From Candidatus Sumerlaeota bacterium (lineage in GTDB: Bacteria; Sumerlaeota; Sumerlaeia; JADFCT01): a stretch of DNA of 14,214 nt. Location: NCBI GenBank assembly GCA_026398575.1, contig JAPLSP010000439.1, positions 1 to 14,214 on the forward strand. Reading direction: 5' to 3'. Position 1 is the stretch's first letter. Each line of letters opens with the position of its first letter. Of the stretch, positions 1-6,256 are shown piece after piece. Position numbers and translations under genes: made by a program. The notes under the pieces were generated by a model. That model did no database searches. It had not been told where the DNA came from and saw only the letters and a list, made by a program, of their open reading frames with translations.

Positions 1-335
1 GCTTCCAGTTTTGCTTCCGTCGCGAGAGCGGCGTAGGGATTGATCTCAAATCCGACGACATCATAACCGCGCATGGCAGCCTGAACGAGGGTCGTGCCGA
101 CGCCGGCAAAGGGGTCGAGAACAACAGCAGATTTCCGGCCATTCAGGTAGGCCGCGAGGACAGAATCAACAAAAGCGCCGGAAAAACCGGCAATCCAAGG
201 AACCCACCGATGAACGGGCGCCGTGCGGTTCTCGACGAACGCGGGGTCTTTGAAGGCCGTGCCGTTGCCGTTGGCCTTGTCCGTTGGACTCAACGGAAAC
301 ATGAGCTGTCCGCTTGGAATTTTGGGGGATGGCAT
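1..335 (-). CDS. DNA N4-cytosine/N6-adenine methyltransferase, N-terminal part (cut by window edge)
   Basis: The minus strand read from the ATG at 333-335 is open to the window edge (111 codons). It contains a segment of the type HRWVPWIAGFSGAFV, followed at about residue 74 by DPFAGVGTTLVQAA and then GYDVVGFEINPYAA. DPFxGxGTT is motif I, the S-adenosylmethionine-binding loop, of amino-group DNA methyltransferases, and the acidic residue in GFEINP fits motif II. The catalytic (D/N/S)PPY motif is not seen and should lie beyond the left edge. Motif I near the N-terminus implies an order with the SAM-binding half before the catalytic half. A GAGAGG purine-rich ribosome-binding site lies about 8 bases upstream, which supports this start. 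The gene could belong to a restriction-modification or orphan-methylase locus; no endonuclease is visible. Family assignment is confident; the specificity is unknown. Confidence 0.85.
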   Translation of the reverse strand, partial: MPSPKIPSGQLMFPLSPTDKANGNGTAFKDPAFVENRTAPVHRWVPWIAGFSGAFVDSVLAAYLNGRKSAVVLDPFAGVGTTLVQAAMRGYDVVGFEINPYAALATEAKLE

Positions 336-665
336 GCCTTGTTCCTCTCTGGATTCGCTTTGGGCGGCACGCTTTCTTTCGGTTTCCAAGACACTCTGCT
401 TGCTTCCTTATCTGCCACTCCCTACCCGTCAGTTGACGGCGCTGCGCGGGGGATTGTCAAGGCTGGAAACCGGCGCTTAAGCGCTCAAGGGGCGCCTCCC
501 GATTTGCAGCTTGGCGCCAAGCTTCAGGAATATCTCAGTGCGCGCATCACCGCGGGCGGCGAATGGTAGGCCGCCTCGCTCCGTCGGGCGGCCTTGGCGC
601 GCGATGGCCGCCCGACGGAGCGAGGCGGCCTACCATTCGGCGCCAATCTGAATATATCCCGCTTT
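336..665. other. Non-coding stretch between methyltransferase and beta-helix gene
   Basis: This 330-base stretch separates the start of the methyltransferase gene from the stop of the beta-helix gene, both on the minus strand. I see no convincing coding sequence: the plus-strand open frames are low-complexity continuations of antisense frames. It holds a TTGGCGCCAA palindrome (about 512-521), a GCGCTTAAGCGC palindrome (about 474-485) and the large 34-bp inverted repeat at 560-639. A TTGACA hexamer sits on the minus strand near 453-458, but no good -10 box follows at the usual spacing, so a promoter for the methyltransferase is possible but not shown. Confidence 0.6.
560..639. repeat. Perfect 34-bp inverted repeat with 12-base loop
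   Basis: Bases 560-593 are the exact reverse complement of bases 606-639, and the 12-base loop is TTGGCGCGCGAT (594-605). The arms carry the core CGGAGCGAGGCGGCCTACC. Beyond one mismatch (559/640) another 4 bases pair. The element sits 26 bases past the stop of the beta-helix gene, where it could end or stabilise that transcript, but no T-run follows on the minus strand, so it is not a textbook intrinsic terminator. Its length and perfection suggest a REP-like or non-autonomous palindromic mobile element. The shared core CGGAGCGA reappears in an in-gene palindrome at 2361-2401. Confidence 0.85.
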
Positions 666-3083
666 TCATCGCGAGGAGGGCAGATAGGCTTTGACTCCGA
701 ATTGCATGGGTGGGGTTCCGCTTTGGTGGGCGCCGATGTCGGGGGCGGGGCCGGTATAGGCTTCGGTGAAATTGGGGAGGGGGGCTCCGGAGTTGTGGCC
801 GGGGCTGTTGGGGGCGAGGGTGAAATTGCCGGTCATGGTTTTTAGGTCGAAGCCGGCGCCGGGGGCGTAGATGGGGACGCCGACGATGCCGTGGAGTTCT
901 GATTTGGCGACGGCGCGAAGGCGGCCGTTGTAGAGGTCGTAGTCGAAGCTGTTGGCGCCTGAGTTGTGGGTGTCGGAGATGCTGAAGGGGAGGTCGGAGG
1001 GCGCGGTGGACGCGGTGGACTTGGCGGACCCAGTGGAGTTATTGGGGGCCGGGACTTGGAGGATGTTGTTGCGGGTGACGTAGTTGCAGAGGGTGCGGTC
1101 GCCGTCGCTGAGGCCGCCGTTGATTTGCGGGTCTTTGCCGGGGAGGATCAGTACTGTATTGTTCAGGAGATAGACGCGGCCATCGCCGAAGTAGCCGTTT
1201 TTCGTGCGGCTGCCGCCGGACTTCATGAAGGATTGGCCGTAGGCGTGTTTGGGGCCGGTGCGGCCAATATGGGCCACGTTGCGGAAGATATAGAGCGGAC
1301 CGAGGGAAACGGCGGCGGTGGCGATGGGGTGATAGGTCTCGGTGATGTAGTTGCCCCAGACGCGGACGTTCATGTTGGCGCCTTCGATCTCCAGGCCGTC
1401 GTCCCAGCAGTAGGCGATGTAGTTGCCGTAGATGTCGCTGTCGCGGTTGGGATAGCCCTCGAAACTGAAGTTGCGGTCTGCGCCCATGCTGTCGTTGAAG
1501 TGGTGGGTTGGATCGCCGAAGAACTCGTTGTAGCGGACGACGTAGCGGCCCCGGCCATACATGAAGGAAATGGCCTGGGGGCCCAGGGGATGGTCCTCGG
1601 CGCTGCCGCCTTTGCGGTTTTCCTTCCAACTGTTTGCGTTGCTGCGGGGATTGTGGATGCGGTTGCGCTGGATCACGACGCGCTCCAGCTTGGCGCTGTT
1701 CGAGAAGACGCCGGAGTGATGGTCCACGCCGAATCCGGTCTGGTCGTTGGCGCCCCAATCGCTGATGTCGCTGTTCTCGATGACGATGTCGTGCACGGGA
1801 TCGTCCTCGCCGTCGCCCAGCATGATGCCGTGCTGTTGGGCGCCGGTGAGGTTCAGCCCGCGAAGGATGAGGTAGGAGGCGCGCATCACGCGGATGTTGC
1901 ATTTGGTTTGGTTGGCCACGGCGATGTTTGCAGGGGCGCCGCCGGGGCCGGTGTAGAGGATATAGCCATCCGGCGAGCCGTTGACGTCCTTGATCTCCAG
2001 CATCGTCGCGCTAGCGGCGGGGAGTTCAACGGTTTTGGCGATAGGGAAGGTCTCGCACCACGTCGCCACCTGAAGGGTCTGGACGATTGGGGCGCCGGCC
2101 AGTGGACTGGCCGGCGTACCGTCAAGCGCGCCGGCCAGCGTCAGGCGGACTTCATACTTTGTTCCCGGCTTGAGGCCGACGATGCTGCCGCGGTACTCGG
2201 GCGGTCGCCCTGCCAGCGTGCGCGTGTCAAACCACAGGTCCTGCGCCGCCTTCCATGCGGTTTCGCCTGAGGCGCGATATGCCACCTGCGCCGCCAGAGT
2301 TGGCGAACCTTGCGGCAGAGACCAGTAGATACCTACCGACTCGAAGGTCGGTATCGCCTCTCCCTCCGCTATCGCTCCGGTACGAGGCGATAGCGGAGGG
2401 AAAGGCGCCTTTTTCTCCACCGGCTCGGCGCCCGGGGCTTTCGCGTCGGCGGCAGCAGGACCCAGTTCCGTCAGGCTCACGCGGGCGAACCATGCCGTCT
2501 GCCCCACGGCGAGGCGATTCTGCCGCCAGCGGCATAGAACCTGCGCGCCATCGGCGTCCTTGGTGCTGAATTCCTTGGCGACCGTCTGCCATTTGCCAGG
2601 GGCCGTCTCTTCTGTGCCGATGCGGCCGATTTCCTTTCCGGCCTTGAAGAGTTTGATCTGGTAGATCCCCAAACGCGCCTGCGTCACGCGGAGATCGCCC
2701 TGAAGACGATACTGGGTGGACGGCTTGATCTTGACCGCTTGCAGGATCTCCCCGTAACCCTCGCCGGCATCCTTCGCCACGTCAACACGCAGACTTTGTT
2801 CGGCGCCTTCCGGTTTCTCCTGTTTGTCGAGTGAGACTTTCTGGCCGCTGTCTGCGACGGCCCACTCGGTTGGACGACCGCCTGATTCGGCGACGAAGTT
2901 TCCGTTCTTCAGGAGGTTGCCGTCGGCGGGAGCGGCGGCGGCGGATGCATTCCGGATATGCGTGAAGACAAACGCAAAGACGATCGTCGCAAGAAGGGTC
3001 GTTGCGGTGAGGAGCGTTGCGCGGGCCACCGCCTCCAACGACTGTATTGGATAGTTGAACTTATGACTCGGCATACTACGCAT
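666..3083 (-). CDS. Secreted right-handed beta-helix protein with CBM-like and FnIII-like modules
   Basis: The product is 805 residues. The order seen is: a hydrophobic export signal or anchor (about residues 22-42, ending near ASAAAAP), a jelly-roll domain opening with NLLKNGNF (about 55-207, carbohydrate-binding-module 4/9-like), an Ala/Pro linker (about 210-243), an FnIII-like domain with LKPGTKYEVRLTL (about 245-320), and a long parallel beta-helix (about 360-780) with rungs such as LILRGLNLTGAQQHGI, IVIENSDISDWG and VVIQRNRIHNP, ending in a PDIGAHQ motif. This architecture is typical of polysaccharide lyases or surface glycan-binding proteins; no catalytic set was assigned. I chose ATG 3083: it overlaps the stop of the upstream small frame (ATGCGTAG) and has AAGGAG 11 bases upstream. 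An in-frame TTG at 3134 would add 17 unlikely residues. The two linker regions are encoded by palindromic DNA. Confidence 0.85.
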   Translation of the reverse strand: MRSMPSHKFNYPIQSLEAVARATLLTATTLLATIVFAFVFTHIRNASAAAAPADGNLLKNGNFVAESGGRPTEWAVADSGQKVSLDKQEKPEGAEQSLRVDVAKDAGEGYGEILQAVKIKPSTQYRLQGDLRVTQARLGIYQIKLFKAGKEIGRIGTEETAPGKWQTVAKEFSTKDADGAQVLCRWRQNRLAVGQTAWFARVSLTELGPAAADAKAPGAEPVEKKAPFPPLSPRTGAIAEGEAIPTFESVGIYWSLPQGSPTLAAQVAYRASGETAWKAAQDLWFDTRTLAGRPPEYRGSIVGLKPGTKYEVRLTLAGALDGTPASPLAGAPIVQTLQVATWCETFPIAKTVELPAASATMLEIKDVNGSPDGYILYTGPGGAPANIAVANQTKCNIRVMRASYLILRGLNLTGAQQHGIMLGDGEDDPVHDIVIENSDISDWGANDQTGFGVDHHSGVFSNSAKLERVVIQRNRIHNPRSNANSWKENRKGGSAEDHPLGPQAISFMYGRGRYVVRYNEFFGDPTHHFNDSMGADRNFSFEGYPNRDSDIYGNYIAYCWDDGLEIEGANMNVRVWGNYITETYHPIATAAVSLGPLYIFRNVAHIGRTGPKHAYGQSFMKSGGSRTKNGYFGDGRVYLLNNTVLILPGKDPQINGGLSDGDRTLCNYVTRNNILQVPAPNNSTGSAKSTASTAPSDLPFSISDTHNSGANSFDYDLYNGRLRAVAKSELHGIVGVPIYAPGAGFDLKTMTGNFTLAPNSPGHNSGAPLPNFTEAYTGPAPDIGAHQSGTPPMQFGVKAYLPSSR
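2093..2116. repeat. In-gene inverted repeat, 11-bp arms
   Basis: CGCCGGCCAGT (2093-2103) is perfectly repeated in inverse at 2106-2116 with a 2-base gap. The next bases repeat CGCCGGCCAG again near 2129-2138. On the coding (minus) strand it encodes the Ala/Pro/Gly-rich junction LDGTPASPLAGAP between the FnIII-like and beta-helix domains. Confidence 0.75.
2361..2401. repeat. In-gene inverted repeat, 15-bp arms, in a protein linker
   Basis: TCCCTCCGCTATCGC (2361-2375) is the exact reverse complement of 2387-2401. With one bulged base the stem extends to 17 pairs. A second small hairpin, TACCGAC/GTCGGTA (2334-2340 and 2347-2353), lies directly beside it. Both fall in frame inside the linker before the FnIII-like domain (residues reading PFPPLSPRTGAIAEGE), so the reading frame runs through them. 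The core CGGAGCGA is shared with the 560-639 palindrome. Confidence 0.8.
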
Positions 3084-3297
3084 AAGACCCCCATCTCCTT
3101 GCCCAGGCGGACGGAATGGCGGAGAGCGTGCCAATGCTGTTGAGGAAATCGTTGACTCGGATGGCGGTTGTGGCTGGAGTCTCGGCGGCTTGCGGCAGTC
3201 CGGCCGGCGCGCTCAGGAGAAGGCACGTCAAACACAAGAACATGCGAATGGCGCCAAGTAAGGTCGCGTGTGTTACTGAATCATTAGCATTGTTCAT
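3076..3297 (-). pseudogene. Truncated glycosidase-like N-terminus (or small secreted peptide)
   Basis: This frame encodes 73 residues: a clear Sec signal peptide (FLCLTCLLLSAPAGLPQAAE) and then RVNDFLNSIGTLSAI, after which the sequence loses protein character (PSAWARRWGSYA) and stops. A segment of the type VNDFLNSIG directly after a signal peptide resembles the start of the mature part of large secreted cellulase-type glycoside hydrolases, so I infer the remnant of a deleted enzyme gene; this rests on memory of such proteins, not a search. Start 3297 is preferred over 3306 because AAGGA lies 8 bases before it. The stop overlaps the start of the beta-helix gene (ATGCGTAG, 8 bases), so translation of the two may be coupled. 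It could instead be a genuine short secreted peptide. Confidence 0.5.
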
Positions 3298-3336
3298 GGA
3301 GTTCATCCTTGAGATGGACGCGTTGGGTTGATGATT

Positions 3337-6138
3337 CTACTGCTGGTTGTAATAGGCCTGTCGGGCGAAGAGGCTCAAGAACAAAAGCCGGCGCCGGATA
3401 GTAGGCCGTCCCGCACCGGCCGCCCGCACCGCGTTGGTTCTGGGATTATAGCGCAAGACCGCCGGTTTGCGGAACGGCAATTCACCGGTGATGTCTTCCC
3501 AGCTGGCGCCGCCGTCGGTGGTTCGCCAGACTTCGCCCGCCACGACGGTAAACCATTTGATGCGCGAGAGCCATACGCGGTCGCTCTGCGGGTCCGCTTC
3601 GAGGCCCTCGATGATCAAATCGCCTGTGAACTTCGTCACCTGCTTCCATGTGGCGCCGTGATCCGTGCTCTTGAACAAGTCCTTCGCGCCGGTGTAAACA
3701 TTGCCTTTGCCGTCAACGGCGACGTTGAAAAACCACAGCTCGCCCTTCTCCTGCTTCAGCGCATGTTTCCAGCTTTCGCCGCCATCTTCCGTGCGCCACA
3801 GGCCGCCGTCCTTGCCGCAGGCGGCCCAGTAAATGCGCTTGGAGTCGGTCGGATCAACGGCCAGACAAAAGAATCCCCGCCGCGATCCGGGTTGGTTGGG
3901 CAACTGTCGCCAGGTCTTTCCGCCGTCGGTGGATTTGAAGACGCCGCCGCCGGATAGTTTCTTCTCGGGTTCCGCATCGCCGTCCACGCCGAGGTAAATG
4001 ACATTGGGATCTTTGGGGTCCATCGCCAATCCGCGCGCATAGCCGCGGTCCCAGAAGATGTTCCTGTTCAGGACATAGGTGGGCAATCCCTCGCGAATGA
4101 CCGCGAAATTCTTCCCGCCGTCCTCGCTGCGGAGCACGAAATTAGGCTTTCCAGCGTGCCACGGCGAGAGGGTTGTCAGGATTCGCTCCGTGCCGTTTTG
4201 AGGCGTGACCAGAACGCGCCACTGGTGGCCTTCGAGCTCGCCGGAGTATTTCAGAGGGTACAGCTGCCGCCAGACGGCGCCGTTGTTCTGGCTGACGAAC
4301 AGACCCTCGTCCATGCACACGGCGTACGCCTTGTCGTTGCAGAACGCGATGTCATAGACGCAGCTCATGTCGGCGCCGCGATCGCGCTCCTCGAAGGTAA
4401 CACCGGCGTCCTGGCTGAGCCAGGCGCGCCAGTTGGCGGAGAGAAAAACCATGTCCGGCGCGGCGGGACTGACGGCGATGTTTGTCAGTTTGCTGATTTC
4501 CTGGGGATAGGTCGGGTTGGCAGACGAATCGCACTTGCCGGCGCGCGTGCCTTTCCACGTCTTGCCGCCATCGGTGGAGCGATAGAACGTGCCGTTCCAG
4601 TCCTGGTTCACGATCGCGTAAAGAATCTTCGGATCCTTGGGATGGAAGGCCACGTCGCGCGCGCTGGACTTGGCCAGAGTGATGCCTTCGTTGATCGGGA
4701 CCCAGGTCTGGCCATCATCGCCAGAGATCATGACGCCGGATTCGCTGAACGATGCGAGGACCGTGCGCGGATCGTGCGGCGAGGCGGCCACGCTGGTCGC
4801 CTTGGCGGGATTGACCTGCTTCCAGGTTGCGCCGGCGTCCTGACTGCGCATGAGGCCGAACTTTTCCGTGGCGACAAAGACGGTCTTGGGGTCCTGCTCG
4901 CGAACGCAGACGCCCGTGATCACGCCGCCTTCGGTCACGATTAATTTTGGGCTGGGTTTCACGACGCTGGCCGGATTGGTATGCAACGCCACGGCGTCCA
5001 GAAAGACTTTTCCGTGATACCCGCTCTGGATCGAGCGGAGGACAAAGTGGATGCAGCGCGCGGAGTTCAAGTCCTTGACTTTCGTCAGGTCGAGGGAGAC
5101 CTCCACCCAGGCGTCGTTCTTTCCTTTGGTCCATTCGCCGGCCTGCCAGGCCCAGTTTGCGCCGGTCTGGACGACCAACTCAGCTTCCATGATTGGCGCC
5201 GAGCCCGGCAGGAGGAAATGGGCGGTGAGTTTCTTGTATTGCGAAAGGTCCTTGCCGTCCTTCCCGAAGAAGAGCGAACAGCGGCCATACTGGCTCCAGG
5301 TCCCGCCCTCGCTGGAGTACTGCAGCGCCAGGCAGCCGCGCCCGTGGCAGGCGAGATCTTTGGACTGCTGGACGCCGGTGATATAGAAGTAATCCTTTTC
5401 TGTTTGGTTGTGGACCCACTGCGCCGCGTCGCCGTCGTTTTCCCAATCGGCCAGGAGCGTGTATCCAAGTTCCGCCTTGGGGTCGGGCGCCGGTTCATCG
5501 GGCGTCGGCGCCGGCTTCGGGATGTACGCGAGTTTCTGCCACGTCTTGCCGCCGTCGGTCGTTTTATAGAGCGCGCCTTGTTCGCTGCCGGCGTAAACGA
5601 CCTCGGCGTTCGCCGGATCAACGGCCAAGCCCTGCACGGTATGGTCCCGCATCGGCAGGATAGCCGTCTTGTCGTCTTCCTTGCCCGCGCCCGGCGGTGG
5701 GAGCGCAATCCAATCGCCCCCGCCGTTGGTCGTCTTTGCCATTCCGTTCACGGTCATGACGTAGATCGTATCCGGAGCGCTCTTGGCGAGGCTGAGGGAG
5801 TAGACTTCGTAACCGGGAAGGCCTTTGGTGATGAAGCGCCACTGTTTGCCCTGGTCTTCCGTCTTGTAGACGCCGGCTACGTCGCCGCCGAGATAGATTA
5901 CGTTGGGGTTGGTCGGGTGAGCCGCCGCGCACCAATAGAATCCGCCGCCGCCCCAACCGGCGTGCTGCCACTGTCCATAGACCTGTTGCGGAGGAATGGC
6001 CTTGGCATCGGCCGGCTTGGACTTAGTGTCCGCTGGCTTGGTTGTGTTTGGTTCCGCCGCCGAACACAGGAAATTCCAGATCGCCAGACTTGCGACGAGC
6101 CATACTGCCATGAGTTTCACTGCGGTTGAATGATTCAT
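3337..6138 (-). CDS. Secreted BNR-repeat beta-propeller enzyme (GH74/sialidase-like) with inserted CBM-like domain
   Basis: The product is 933 residues and starts with a signal peptide (cleavage probably after CSAA, about residue 28). The body has about 13 BNR/Asp-box motifs of the form SxDxGxxW, for example KTEDQGKQW, KTTDGGKTW, RSTDGGKTW, RTEDGGESW and RTTDGGASW. Such arrays build the propellers of GH74 xyloglucanases, sialidases and VPS10-type proteins. Between the early and later repeats a separate domain of about 165 residues is inserted (about 225-390, ending GKVFLDAVAL), which looks like a galactose-binding-like carbohydrate-binding jelly roll. AAGGAG 8 bases before ATG 6138 supports the start. 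The stop lies 39 bases before the next frame, indicating an operon. The end of the protein is odd: RAAGAGRPTI followed by a basic tail, coded by a short tandem duplication. The substrate cannot be named from the sequence. Confidence 0.88.
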   Translation of the reverse strand: MNHSTAVKLMAVWLVASLAIWNFLCSAAEPNTTKPADTKSKPADAKAIPPQQVYGQWQHAGWGGGGFYWCAAAHPTNPNVIYLGGDVAGVYKTEDQGKQWRFITKGLPGYEVYSLSLAKSAPDTIYVMTVNGMAKTTNGGGDWIALPPPGAGKEDDKTAILPMRDHTVQGLAVDPANAEVVYAGSEQGALYKTTDGGKTWQKLAYIPKPAPTPDEPAPDPKAELGYTLLADWENDGDAAQWVHNQTEKDYFYITGVQQSKDLACHGRGCLALQYSSEGGTWSQYGRCSLFFGKDGKDLSQYKKLTAHFLLPGSAPIMEAELVVQTGANWAWQAGEWTKGKNDAWVEVSLDLTKVKDLNSARCIHFVLRSIQSGYHGKVFLDAVALHTNPASVVKPSPKLIVTEGGVITGVCVREQDPKTVFVATEKFGLMRSQDAGATWKQVNPAKATSVAASPHDPRTVLASFSESGVMISGDDGQTWVPINEGITLAKSSARDVAFHPKDPKILYAIVNQDWNGTFYRSTDGGKTWKGTRAGKCDSSANPTYPQEISKLTNIAVSPAAPDMVFLSANWRAWLSQDAGVTFEERDRGADMSCVYDIAFCNDKAYAVCMDEGLFVSQNNGAVWRQLYPLKYSGELEGHQWRVLVTPQNGTERILTTLSPWHAGKPNFVLRSEDGGKNFAVIREGLPTYVLNRNIFWDRGYARGLAMDPKDPNVIYLGVDGDAEPEKKLSGGGVFKSTDGGKTWRQLPNQPGSRRGFFCLAVDPTDSKRIYWAACGKDGGLWRTEDGGESWKHALKQEKGELWFFNVAVDGKGNVYTGAKDLFKSTDHGATWKQVTKFTGDLIIEGLEADPQSDRVWLSRIKWFTVVAGEVWRTTDGGASWEDITGELPFRKPAVLRYNPRTNAVRAAGAGRPTIRRRLLFLSLFARQAYYNQQ
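3404..3430. repeat. Imperfect tandem duplication of 14 and 13 bases in a gene end
   Basis: GGCCGTCCCGCACC (3404-3417) is followed directly by GGCCGCCCGCACC (3418-3430). The two units differ by one base in length, so a slip between them would shift the reading frame. They encode the atypical C-terminal residues of the propeller protein. Confidence 0.7.
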
Positions 6139-6256
6139 CTATCATGCTCCTTGAAAAACGTCGGCTGTTATCCGCATGAATCTACTCTTCCGGCATCAGA
6201 ATTTGCGCTAAATTTATGAGATCGTAATTCCGAATATGGGCACTTAGCAAGGCAGT

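Noticed and set aside
210..569. Plus-strand open frame of 119 codons over the methyltransferase start
   Set aside because: The first third is antisense to the methyltransferase motifs and the rest is low in protein character.
966..2270. Long plus-strand open frame (434 codons) across the beta-helix gene
   Set aside because: It is antisense to a well-supported gene, has Val/Ala/Gly-rich composition typical of high-GC shadow frames and shows no domain.
3084..3134. TTG start giving 17 extra residues on the beta-helix protein
   Set aside because: The extension is Pro/Gly-rich, lies before the signal sequence, and the ATG at 3083 has a better context.
6053..6080. Lipoprotein signal in the propeller protein (WNFLC)
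   Set aside because: The residue before the cysteine is Leu, not the small residue of a lipobox; an ordinary signal-peptidase I site after CSAA fits better.
4981..6129. Plus-strand open frame of 382 codons opposite the BNR propeller gene
   Set aside because: Antisense shadow of a gene with 13 Asp-box motifs; no recognisable protein pattern.
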